Below, piece after piece: positions 44,190 through 54,579 of a DNA stretch of 64,000 nucleotides (position 1 is the first letter of the stretch; each line of letters begins with the position of its first letter). The notes below the pieces were generated by a model that saw only the letters and a program-made list of their open reading frames with translations, searched no databases and had not been told where the DNA came from. Source of the DNA: Podocnemis expansa (taxonomy: Eukaryota > Chordata > Testudines > Podocnemididae); contig ML681971.1 in the NCBI GenBank assembly GCA_007922195.1, forward strand, positions 1,560,978 to 1,624,977, given 5' to 3'. The position numbers and the translations under genes are program-made.

Positions 44190-45634
44190 CCCCACTATTA
44201 TGAGCAGGGAGGTTGGAGCGAATGGAATGGCCAGGAGCAACACATCTTGAAGAACACCGGTTACAGGTAAGTAACCCTTTCTTCTTCTTTGAGTGATTGC
44301 TCCTGTCCATTCTTCCGTAGGTGAGTAACTAGCCTTACCTGAGGAGGTGGGAGGAATCAGAGCAGAGGACCAAGTCACTGCCTTGCAGATTTCCATGACT
44401 GGAATTCCTGCCAGAAAAGTGGTCGATGATGCCTGCGCTTTTGTTAAGTGAGCATTCACCTCCGGTAGGTGTTTCCCCTCTAGGGAATAGCATTCTTTGA
44501 TGCACACCACTATCCATGACGTGATCCGCTGGGAGGAGACTGGTTGCCCTTTCATCCTGTCGGCAACAGCTATGAAAAGCTGCGATGTTTTACGAAACAC
44601 AGTTTTGTTCTCTGGATATAGAAAGCTAATGCCCTTTGCATGTCTAATGTATGGAGCCGCCTGTCCTCCTCCAAAGCGCGAGGTTTGGGGCGGAAGACTG
44701 GCAGGCATATATCCTGACTAATATGAAATTGCAAAACCACCTCACCCAGCCTTCTGGCCTAAGGATGTAGCTGCACTGTGTCTTTAAAAAATACTGTGAA
44801 TGGAGGTTCTGCCATCAGGGGTCGGATCTCTGACACTCTCCTGGCCGATGTAATCGCCACCAGAAACAGCACTTTCCAGGAGAGGTAGAGCAGTGAGCAT
44901 GTCGCTAGTGGCTCAAAGAAAAGCCTTGTGAGTCTGGAAGGGACCAGGTTCAGGTCCCATTGAGCTACCGGGGTCCGAACAGAAGGGTATAGTTTTGCCA
45001 GCCTTTTCAAGAAGCGTTTGACCATGGGGTGCGTGAAAACCGAGAGATGCCCAGGAACTTGACAGAAGGCTGAGATCACCTCCAAATGGATTTTGATTGA
45101 AGCGGCTGACAGACCACTGGACTTCAAGTACCACAAATAATCCAAGAGTCTCGGAACAGGGAGGGCGAACAGTTCCCACCCTTTGTCCTTTGACCACTGG
45201 GCAAACCTGCGCCACATCACCTTGTAGGTAGCTCTTGTGGACTGCTTCCTGCTATTACAGAGGACTTCCCAAACGGGGGAAGAGCATTGCTGTTCCCTCC
45301 ACATTAGCCATGGAGGATCCAGGCGTGGAGATACAGTGCCTCCAGATTGGGGTTTAGCAGGCAACCGCTGTCCTGAGTCAAGAGGTCTGATCTCAGAGGC
45401 AGTTGTACCGGGGCATGAACCGAGAGCCTTAGCAGGGTCGAATACCAGTGTTGTCTCGGCCATGCTGGTTCTATTAATATGACTCTTGCCTTGTCCACCT
45501 CTATCTTCTGTACCACCTTGGGCACCAGTGGCGTTGGGGGAAATGCATAGAATAGACAGCCCAACCATGGGATGTTGAAGGCATCTGCCACCGACCCGGG
45601 ACTGACTCCCCTGAATGAGCAAAACACTGGGCAT
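44178..45634 (-). pseudogene. DIRS tyrosine recombinase
   Basis: Would integrate circular cDNA without target duplication. The main frame (45634-44759) has TRATYKVMWRRFAQWSKDKG and LSAASIKIHLEVISAF (core-binding part) and FLVAITSARRVSEIRPL with the first catalytic arginine. After a break the frame 44708-44178 gives FIAVADRMKGQPVSSQ, SWIVVCIKECY and NAHLTKAQAS, where the family's HxxR is HLTK (arginine lost). The tyrosine region should read like WSSxHTFxxHY but here gives WSSALIPPTSSG, so the nucleophile is missing in this frame. Inactive. Confidence 0.85.
44224..44320. repeat. Internal complementary region of the DIRS copy
   Basis: 44224-44285 is the exact reverse complement of the left terminus 43980-44041 (62 of 62). 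The following bases to about 44320 (TTTGAGTGATTGCTCCTGTC) are the reverse complement of the right terminus (GACAGGAGCAATCACTCAAA). Read on the minus strand it equals right end joined to left end, the circle junction sequence of a DIRS element. Confidence 0.92.
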
Positions 45635-45666
45635 TTCTTGCTGTGCTCAGAGGCGAACTGGTCTAC

Positions 45667-46267
45667 TCAGGAACAACCCCACTTCCGGAAGAGGTCTACC
45701 AGCACCTCCTGCTTGAGTGACCATTCGTGTGTCATAAAACTCCGGCTGAGAGAGTCCACTAGGTGGTTCTGACAGCCCGCTAAGTACGAGGCTACAAAGT
45801 GAATCTTGTGGTGAATACAGAATTCCCAAAGCTTAATCACTTCTCGACAAAGTGGTATCGAGCGGGCTTCCCCCTGCCTGTTCATATAAAACATAGCAGA
45901 GATGTTCTCTGTTCGAATCGACACCATCTTCCCCGCTAACAGATCCCAGAACGCCATGCAGGCCAGACACACAGCTCTGAGCTCCTTGACATTGATATGT
46001 AGGAGCATGTCCTTGTCCTCCTAAAGACCCTGAGTTCTGAGATGACCTAGGTGGGCACCCCAGTCCCGGTCCGATGCATCTGTGACTAGGCAAACTGACG
46101 GGCGAGGGGACCAGAATGGGAAACCAGAGCACAGATTGGCTTCCTGGCCCCATTACGCAAGGGACTTCTGCGCTTGAGCCAATAGGGTGACCACTGTGTC
46201 TAAGCTGTCCCATGCAGAGCGAAAGACCCCAGCTAGCCACATTTGGAATGGTTGCATTCCGCAACAA
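45667..46267 (-). pseudogene. DIRS RNase H
   Basis: HINVKELRAVCLACMAFWDL carries the conserved glutamate, VSIRTENISAMFYMNRQG has E in place of the usual second aspartate, and NHLVDSLSR keeps the final aspartate. Frames 46008-45667 and 46267-45833 overlap and split the domain from the polymerase. Acts with the reverse transcriptase on the RNA/DNA hybrid. Confidence 0.8.
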
Positions 46268-46426
46268 ACGTGCAGGCTGCCATAAGCCCCAGCAGCTTGA
46301 GACAGGTCCTGACAGAGCTAAGGGGAAACCTCGTCAGGGTCTCCACCATTTGTTTGATCGCTTGGAAACAGGAGTACGGAAGGCTCGCCCTTACTGCCAC
46401 AGAGTCCAGGACAGCCCCTATAAACT

Positions 46427-47320
46427 CTATCCTCTGCGCCGGCACCAATATATTGATTTCTGGGCATTTATTAAGAGTCCCAGCCGTGCAAATAAGTCCT
46501 GGACTGCCTGCAGGTGGGCTAACACCTCCTGTCTTGACTGACCTGACACTAGCCAGTCATTGAGATACGGAAAAGGCGTGACCCCGCACTGTCTGAGAAA
46601 GGCCGCAACTACTGACAGGCACTTTGTAAAGACCTGTGGTGCTGCTGATAAACCAAACAGGAGTACTGAAAACTGCAGATGCGTCTGGCCTACAATGAAC
46701 CACAGGAACTTTCTGTTTTTGGGGCGAATCGCGATATGAAAGTACACATCCTGGAGGTCGAGGGCGGCATACCAATCGCCTGGATCCAGAGAGGGAATTA
46801 TCGAGGACAGCAAAACCATACGGAAACGGATCTTCCAAAGGAAGTGATTGAGCCTCCATGAGTCCAACATAGGACGAAGACCTCCCTTTGCTTTGGGGCT
46901 GAGAAAGTAGTGGGAATAGAAACCTTTGCTGCAAAGCTTGGGAGGTACCTCCTCCACTGCCCCTTTCTGAAGCAGGGTCTGAACCTCTTGAAGCAGCAGA
47001 TGTTTGTGAGTGGGGTCCCTGAGGAGGGACTGGGCAGAGGGGGGCCATGAAGGGGGTAACGGAGAAAATTGAACGGAGTATCCCTTCCAAATTGTTCATG
47101 TACCCATCTGTCTGAAGTTATGTGAAGCCATATTTGTAGGTACCAGGAGAGTCTGTTCCCAAACTGGGGGGTGTCTGGATCCACTGGAGCTACTGGTAGG
47201 CCAACCTCAAGCGTACCCTCAAAAGTTCTTTTTGGGGGCTGAAGACTGGCAGGAGCCTCCCTGATTACTAGACTGGCGTCCATTACTCCTGCGCCCACCA
47301 CGGCTCTGCCTCCTATCATA
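46427..47320 (-). pseudogene. DIRS reverse transcriptase
   Basis: The 176-codon frame 46957-46427 shows FLSPKAKGGLRPMLDSWRLN, motif A YAALDLQDVYFHIAIRP, FGLSAAPQVFTKCLSVV, and the catalytic motif as PYLNDWLVSG, where DIRS enzymes have YLDD: the first aspartate is asparagine. Then LLINAQKSIYW. Upstream frames (47319-46798) hold the N-terminal link to Gag but are shifted. The enzyme would copy the element RNA; this copy is most likely dead. Confidence 0.88.
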
Positions 47321-47399
47321 ATCTGGGCAGCGCTGATATGCGCAAGATGGTAGCTGAGGCTTAAAGGGTTTTCTCTGAGCCACTGGTGTGTGGAGGCCC

Positions 47400-49540
47400 A
47401 GAGATTTTAACAGGGCTCTAGAGTCCTTGAGGGTCTGTAATCGCGAGTCCATTTGCCGGGAGAACAGATCGGACCCTTCAAACGGGAGGTCCTGGGTGGT
47501 GGACTGGACCTCCTACAGAAGGCCCGAAGCCTGAAACCAAGAGCTTCTTCGCATGGTGAAGCCCAAAGCCATGTTGCCGGCTGCTGCATCCACTCCATCC
47601 AGGGCTGACTGGAGGAGGGCCTTTGAGACCACCTTCCCTTCCTTGATTGAGGCTGCGAGGTCAGGTCTAGAGTTCTGGTCGAGGGCTTCTGAAAACTTCT
47701 CAAGTGCTGACCAGGCGTTGAAGATATATCTGCTGAGGATCGCTTGCTGGTTCGCGATCCTCAGCTGCAACCCCCCAGTTGAATAGACCTTACGCCCAAA
47801 AAGATCAAGCTTCCTCGCCTTCTTGGACTTGGGCATAGGGCCAGAGTGGCCCTGCCTTTCCCTCTTGTTCGCCGCAGCCACTACTAAGGAGCATGGCACA
47901 GGGTGAGAATAAAAATGTTCATACCCCTTAGATGGCACAAAGTATTTCTCTTCCACCTGCTTTGCTGTGGGGGGAATTGAGGTTGGGGTATGCCACAATG
48001 CCTTGGTTGTGTTCTGAATGGTTTTGATGAATGGGAGGGCAATGCGGCTTGGGCCCTCAGGAAAAAGAATGTCGACCATGGGGTCTACGTCCTCGGTAAT
48101 CTCTTCCTCCTGCAGGTTAAGGGCCTGGGCCACCCTGTGAAGAAACTCCTGGTGGGCTTTAGCATCATCCGGAACAGCCACCGGTTTGGCCCCTGCCACC
48201 ACCTCATCAGGTGGTGATGAGGAGGATTCCTCCAGGTCCGGGCCTCTAGCCTCTGCCCCTAAAGGAGCTCTATGGCTCTCGCTGGCCAGAATGGTATGGT
48301 CCTCGTCGCCCCCGATAGACTATTTCGGAGGTCTCCCCGGTATCAGGGGGAGCGCTGGCCGTGAATGATGGGGGTGGGCGATAGCCTGACCCTGAATATG
48401 GGACGCTTGGCCTGGAGCCCTGCTCCTGTTGATAGGACCACAGGGTCCAGAAGGGCCATTGTTGGTGTGGTTGCCAGGTGAGCCACTGAGGATGCAACAG
48501 CGGAGCTAGCTGCGGTCCAGGCAGAGAGGGAGGTAGGGATGCGGTGCCGCTCTGGACTCTCCTTCGGGACACAGTCTCCTCCACAGAACTGGCGGACGGA
48601 CTACTCCTAGGTGACCATGGCAGTGCCGAAGCCGACGGTGTCAGTGAGTGGTGCTGGTGTTTGCTCCCGCGAGACTCACGATGCCAATGGATGGGAGAGC
48701 CCTTTTTCAGAGACTGTGCCGGGGAGTGGTACCAAGGGGCTCCTGCTGCTGCTACTATTGCAGGCAGTACCGGAAGTGGTGCCAAGACAGCTGGGCCAGT
48801 ACTGCTTGGGCTGTGTTCCTCTCTGGTGCCAGGGAGCGGGAGCACAATGGAGCTCGGAGGGGAGTGGGCTTCCCTCTCTATGGCACCGCTCTGGTGGGTG
48901 CCGGAGGGGCCAGGCACAGTACCGGAGGAATAGGCTGCTCGATCAAGTTCTGCGCAGCCACAAACACCTCCGGCTTCGAAGGCAGCACAATGTCTTCCTC
49001 CAGGATATCCCTGGTGGGGGAGGAGACAGATCCCAGGCTGGGCTGTTGCTCCCTCTGCACCGATGCCACTGGCGTATCTTGAGCTGGGTTCAGACCTACA
49101 AGATTCTGACCCCGCTCCTTAGTCAGTGCTGCTGGCTTGGGAGAAGAACTCTCCCTGTCCGCTCTTTTCTTCTTCTTGGGTAGCTCCGGGGAAAGTGAAC
49201 AGTGCCGCTGCGGGCAACTGCCGGAGTCCACTTCTCGGTGCGGCTTTGAGCCCTTGGCGCATTCCCGCTGTGCCAACGCCGGCTCTGTCGATGCCAGAGC
49301 ACTCCGCACCGATGGTGCCGTGCTCGAACTAGTGTCTCCAGGAGCCGGGCACAAAGCCGCCTCCATCATGCGGAGTTTAAGTCTCTGTACTCTGTCCTTT
49401 TGAGTACACGGTTTAAACCCTCAGCAGATCTTGCACTTTTCGCCAAGGTGTGACTCCCCAAGACACAGGAGACAAGACTTATGCGAGTCGTCCACAGGCA
49501 TGGGTCTTTTGCATCCGGAGCATGTTTTACCTCCAGGCAT
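47400..49540 (-). pseudogene. DIRS Gag
   Basis: From a likely start at 49540 the frame gives a CCHC knuckle CLLCLGESHLGEKC and then CKIC followed by a stop (TGA). Further on, proline/serine-rich frames (48917-48270) lead to the 229-codon frame 48202-47513 with FLHRVAQALNLQEEEITEDV, PPTAKQVEEKYFVPSKGYEH and KARKLDLFGRKVYSTGGLQL, the capsid-like part shared with the copy at 28234. Frame changes at several points. Gag would package the RNA. Confidence 0.8.
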
Positions 49541-49711
49541 AGCCCAACCCCAAGCCCAGGGCAGGGGATAGCTATCTAAAACTAACTAAGAACTAAACTA
49601 AACTAATGCTAAGCTAACTAACAAACAAACACATACTCCAGAAGCGAGACAAACTCGCTTAGGGAGAATACTGCTTGCACAGCAACTGTTCCAGCAACCG
49701 TCAGGGCGGTT

Positions 49712-49877
49712 AGAAGGAACTGAGGAGGGAAGGGTTGGCTGGCTGTTATATAGAACGCCGTGGAGGCACCACAGCCAGCCCTACAGGTACTCTAGGGGAA
49801 AAAAAAACTCCAGCGATCCATGCACGTGGCGTGCACACACCAACAGGAATGGACAGGAGCAATCACTCAAAGAAGAA
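49712..49877. repeat. 5' inverted terminal repeat of the DIRS copy
   Basis: Inverted partner of 43980-44189, with TATATA in TGTTATATAGAACG near 49745. It ends AATCACTCAAAGAAGAA at the CR1 junction. This repeat would carry the promoter of the minus-strand transcript; that role is known for DIRS but inferred here. Confidence 0.85.
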
Positions 49878-50371
49878 TATTGCATTCAGTTCTGGGCACC
49901 ACATTTCAGGAAGGATGTGAACAAATTGAAGAAAATCCAGAAAAGAGCAACAGAAGTCTAGAAAACATGATATACGGGGGAAGATTGAAAAAAATGGGTG
50001 GGTTTAATCTGGAAAAGAGAAGACTTTAGAGGGGGGATATGGTAAGTTTTAAAGTATATAGAAGGTTGTTACACAGAAAAGGAAGAAAATATGTTCTCCT
50101 TTACCTCTGAGGATTGGACAAGAGCAATGGGCTTAAATTGCAGCAAGTGCAGTTTAGGTTGAACATTACGAAGAACATTTTAACTGTCAGGGTGATTAAC
50201 CACTGGAATAAATAGCAAGGGAGGATGTGGAATTTCCATCTCTGGAGATTTTTAAGAGCAGGTTGGACAAACACTTGTCGAGGGGGGTCTAGATAATACT
50301 AAGTCATGCTGTAAGTGCAGAGCACTGAACTAGATGATCTCGAGGGACCTTCCAGTCCTATGACCCTGCAT

Positions 50372-51406
50372 AAATTCAGTAAAATCCCAGACCATGAATA
50401 GTTTGACTACATATAAAGTGTATTTTTTTAAAAAAAGAATTAGCCTTGAGCAGTCTCATCATGGTGTGCATTTCCCCCTTCATAAATTGTTTTGAACAGT
50501 GAAGATGATTATCCAGGTTCATAGAACTCATTCAACCCCTTTACTGCCTACTGGATATACAAGCAAATTATTTGCACATACAGCACAGATCCTGACACTA
50601 ATTTCTTATTGTGACTTTTTCCAGACAGAAAGTGGGTGAGATTACAGGATGACAGCGGTTGAGTGGGTGTATTTTAGAGATTTTAATTATCTATAGAATT
50701 CTTTCTAAAATCCTTCCATTCTCCAGCTTATTTACAGTATTAACAGAGCTTAACATCAAGTACTAAGTGTGGTATAGATTCAGTCTATGGGATTCTGCGC
50801 GTTACTCAGAGATGATGATTTCAAGGAAAACAAAATATTGCCAAAGTTAAACAAATTCCTGAGACTGTAGCATATTGAATGAAGCGTGAGCAAGTCAACT
50901 ACTCATTGCTAGATTTCCTTTCAGCACTAGCCAAGATAGTCTCAATTTGTGTGATACAGGCCACGGTCAGCAATTCTGTTCCACCCATCTAAAGGGGTAC
51001 AGTACAAAACTCACAGCTCAGGTGCTGGTGCGGGTATGGTAGCTTTAAGCAACTTTTATGCCTTCCCAATTGTAGGCTGCTCTGAAGCTCTAGTGTAAGA
51101 GATCAGCACAGGAGCCTGTCACCCCCTGCCTCCGGATTGCAGCACTGCTCAGCACCTACGCACTGATAAGTGCTGCAAGCCACACGCACACCCTCCTCCT
51201 CCCCCCCCAACATCTCTGCTCCTGGCACACCTTCTAACCAAGACTCACGAAGTTTCTTTAGATGATAGATGTATGACTGACTTCTTCCATTCCTGGACAA
51301 AGGGACTCCTACTCTGGGTGGATTTGGGGCTTTAAAAAAACCTCTTTACATCACTCCAGCTTTCTTATGCTGTGTGAAGAGGCCAAAGCAGACATAAGAA
51401 CGTGAA
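50372..51406. other. No gene recognised
   Basis: Non-coding sequence between the split CR1 and a Penelope-like insertion; nothing identified. Confidence 0.5.
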
Positions 51407-51584
51407 TTTCCAAAGGGATAGCCATGTTAGTCTAGTCCAGCAAAAAAAACCAAGGATTTGTGTGGCACTTAAAGACTAACAGATTTATTTTTCGCATGAG
51501 CTTTCATCTTCGAAGCATCCGACGAAGTGGGATTTTCTCCCATGAAAGCTCATGCGAAAAATAAATCTGTTAGTCTTTAAATTC
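51407..51584. mobile_element. Penelope-like hairpin insertion with target duplication
   Basis: Starts TTCCAAAGGGATAGCCATG, TTAGTCTAGTCCAGC and GATTTGTGTGGCACTT, then forms a perfect 39-bp inverted repeat (51469-51507 and 51542-51580) around a 34-bp loop. Flanked by CATAAGAACGTGAA (51393-51406) and CATAAGAATGTCAA (51585-51598), 12 of 14 identical. Confidence 0.8.
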
Positions 51585-51598
51585 CATAAGAATGTCAA

Positions 51599-52059
51599 CC
51601 ACTGTGTCCACTTTCCAACTTTGCCAATGACTTGGACTACGAGCTTGCACAAGTTGCAGCCTCAGACTCAATTTACTATTGTGAAAAATAGGGAAAATCA
51701 TCTACTTCAGATTGGTGTGGGGATATTTAAATTTATTAAAGTTTGTAAAAGATTTCTGAGAACTACTGCTGAACAATACTACCGACATGCAAAGTATTTT
51801 ATGCACTATCTCTAATCAAACATCTCAGTAGTATAGACTTCTAGATATATGCTTAAAGCACAGAATAAACCACTTTGTTCCCATGAAACGTACTTGGCAT
51901 GGAATCAAACAATGTGGTATGAGAGCTGTACGCACTGCTTCAGGACACACTAGAACAATCTGCTGGATTTCTTAATCACCCACAGGTTAAAGAAACAATA
52001 TATTAATCAGTGATAAGTTTGTGAACAGTTTGTTTTTAAACCTTCTATCATCTGTAATA
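51599..52059. other. No gene recognised
   Basis: Non-coding; an 87-codon frame (51552-51815) begins inside the Penelope fragment and has no domain. Confidence 0.5.
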
Positions 52060-52735
52060 GACTCAGATCAGAAGGGATCAATATGATCATCTAGTCTGAC
52101 CTCCTGCACAATGCAGACCACAGCACCTCACCCTCTAACTCCTCTAACAAACCTCTAACCTATGACTGAGTTATTAAAGTCCTTAAATCATGATTTAAAG
52201 ACTCTGAGCTACAGAGAATCCACCAGCAAGTGAGCCATGCCCCAATGCTACAGAGGAAAATCAAAAATCCCCATAGCCTTTGCCTATCTGCCCTCTAGAA
52301 AATTCTATCCCAACACCAAATATAGTGACCAGTTAAACCTGTGCATGTGGGCAAGACTCTCTAGCCAGACATCCAAGAAAGAATTCTCTGTAATAACTCA
52401 GAACTAACCCATCAAATGTCCTATCTCAGGCCAGTGGCATATCCACCACCACTAATCAAAGATCAGTCAACTGCCAGACTAGATTGTCCCATCTTATCAA
52501 TTTCCAAAGGGATAGCCGTGTTAGTCTAGTCCAGCAAAAAAACCAAGGAGTAGTGTCAGTCAGTTTTTAAGTGCCACACAACTCCTTTTCCCATCATACC
52601 ATCCCTTCCACAAAATTATCACACTCAGTTTTGAAGTCAGCTAGACTTTTTTGCACCCACAGCTCCTCCTGGAAGCTTATTCCAGAACTTCAGCCCTTCG
52701 ATGGTTAGAATAATACATGCCACTGGAGATAAAGC
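52060..52735 (-). mobile_element. CR1-like LINE 3' part, minus sense, interrupted
   Basis: Left end GACTCAGATCAGAAGGGATC, GATCATCTAGTCTGACCTCC is the reversed CR1-type 3' tail also seen at 14191. The order continues to the block TCCTGGAAGCTTATTCCAGA near 52666, matched by GGAAGGCTGCTCCAGCATTT in the copy at 62590. A Penelope fragment interrupts it at 52500-52589. Confidence 0.65.
52500..52589. mobile_element. Penelope-like fragment inserted in a CR1
   Basis: TTTCCAAAGGGATAGCCGTG, TTAGTCTAGTCCAGC, then CAAGGAGTAGTG and an inverted piece AAGTGCCACACAACTCCTTT. Flanked by CCCATCTTATCA (52488-52499) and CCCATCATACCA (52590-52601), 10 of 12 identical, so the target duplication is probable. Confidence 0.7.
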
Positions 52736-54579
52736 ATGTCCTTACATTACCTAACTCAAGGTAACTATCTCAAACTAAAATCCTAACAAAAACAAGGCAG
52801 TTTGTTGTTAAACACACCTTTCTTCCTGACGAAAAGAAGGACTTAGAAGCTTGACAGGTTCCCCATAAACTGTACCTGAAAGTTTGTCAGACATGTCATC
52901 TTCCCCTTGCTGGCCCCAGATAACTTCTGTGCACTTTTAGATATGTTCCCCGCCCCCCCATCAGTGGCCATTTTAAAATCAAAGATAGGATTTAAAAAAA
53001 AAAAAGCTCTAGCTCAAAAAGGATCATTTTGGGGAGGTTCCAAGGACTCCGTTATACAACAGGTCAGACTAGACCACAGTTTTCCTTTCCAGCTTAGGAT
53101 TCCATGAGTAAATGTAGAAACCTGTATTATTTTGACATAGTGGCATATCATAAAGATCTGCATAACTGAGCTACAATATCATAACTGAAAAGTTTTACAG
53201 GCTACTGGAAGTGTACCTTCACATGAGAGAAGGCCACTGGTTTGCAACACTTTTAAAGTGACAGAATTGTACAAACCTCAGAAGTAACATCAGCTATATG
53301 CACTCAGGTTCTATCAGATGATACTGTTTAATATTGATAAATAGTACCAAAAATGTTTTAAGGATGTGTTATTTTAGGTCAGTGGACTGTTTGCAAGTTA
53401 ATTATTCGCAAAAAGTATTCCACAATCATTGATGCACATCAACAAGGTTTAATTATACCATCCATGCAAGATACTTTTCAGTGTTTGGTCTCACTCTCTC
53501 TCAATTTTAAAAACTACATTTTTCCAAAGCAATGTAGCAGAAATACTAAGATATAATGTGAATAATCCAAAGGTTGCAAGCAGGTTGCAGTACTGTCTGT
53601 GTCACCCTGATTTATAAGTCATTAAGGATATATTTGCCTTTGGATGTGTAAAATAAAACAAAGATATGGAAAAAGGACAAATTAAGACAAGACTGGATAC
53701 TGAATAATCCATTAACACTGGCTTTATATATTCTCTGTATTTTAATTGAGAACTTTTAGTAATACTGTGTGTTTTAAGAATATTTATAAGAATTTTCAGT
53801 AAATACACCTCTGTACATCAAAATAAAAAAATTTGTTTAACTGAAGAAAATAGAACTCAATTCCAAAGACTCATAAATGAGACAATGAATCAGAGATGCC
53901 TACACCAAACATGCTTCATTTTATCAGATTAGCATGGCTTGTAAGATTTCTTTTAACCACTACATCAACATGCTGATTTCTTAGGGGGGAAAAGGAGAAA
54001 ATGCTCGTGCACTGATTTCACTAGAGATAGACACCTAATCAGAGCCTTTAAATCATGTGGCAGTCAGGATAAGGGAAGAGCTGCTTAAATTGTGGAAGCT
54101 CTTGTCATTATTTACCTATTTGTGAACTTAATGCACCTATTTTAACAAAAGTCTGTCACTATACAGAAAGCTTATAAGAGGACAAAATTTTAAACAAGAT
54201 GTAAAACAAAAAAAAAAAACTTTTGATCAAACACTTATTAAATTCTCTTTGAAATTATTTCACATATTTAAGTTTCAATAAGAATTCTTGCCCAACCACC
54301 TAAACTCTTTTGCTCAGGTTTGCATTTAAGTCAATCATGTGCTTGTGACGTTACAGGTAACTGACATGCAAACTGAGGTAACACCACAAATTGGGTATTT
54401 GGCCTATGATAAAACTAAGTAGATTTAGAAGATAGGTTGGGAGCATTCAAACCTTTATTAAAACAATTTATATTATTAGAAAATCTGACCAGAACCATCT
54501 GAGAAGCAACTGAGTGTTACAAATGTATTGATGTTTCTAGCCCAGCACATTTTAAAATGTATGTGGTCTGATTAATAAA
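52736..54579. other. No gene recognised; AT-rich
   Basis: AT-rich non-coding sequence with short open frames; nothing identified. Confidence 0.5.

Larger units (their letters stand above)
43980..49877 (-). mobile_element. DIRS-like tyrosine-recombinase retrotransposon, nearly complete
   Basis: A 5.9-kb element with both inverted terminal repeats (43980-44189 and 49712-49877), an internal complementary region at 44224-44320 and minus-strand Gag, reverse transcriptase, RNase H and recombinase in that order. It sits inside a CR1 with no obvious target-site duplication, as expected for recombinase-mediated integration. AGAAGAA occurs at both termini (43980-43986, 49871-49877). Coding regions are damaged, so it is probably not autonomous now, but the perfect 62-bp inverted repeat suggests it is young. 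Confidence 0.92.
42175..50371 (+). mobile_element. CR1 LINE split by two later insertions
   Basis: CR1 reverse-transcriptase sequence runs from about 42175 to 43495, resumes at 43761-43979 and again at 49878-50371. The parts join to one continuous CR1 order: the frame near 43057-43305 has DVVYLDFRKAFATVS; 43761 resumes with the CATACAGAATGGGAAATGAC block; the split near 43979 falls between GCTGATTAGGCCTCAA and ATTGCATTCAGTTCTGGGCA, neighbouring blocks in CR1. The 3' tail (ACTAGATGATCTCGAGGGAC) ends near 50371. The copy is old and broken by stops. Confidence 0.85.

Noticed and set aside
48544..49183. Long plus-strand frames over the DIRS Gag
   Set aside because: Antisense shadows of the serine/proline-rich minus-strand Gag.
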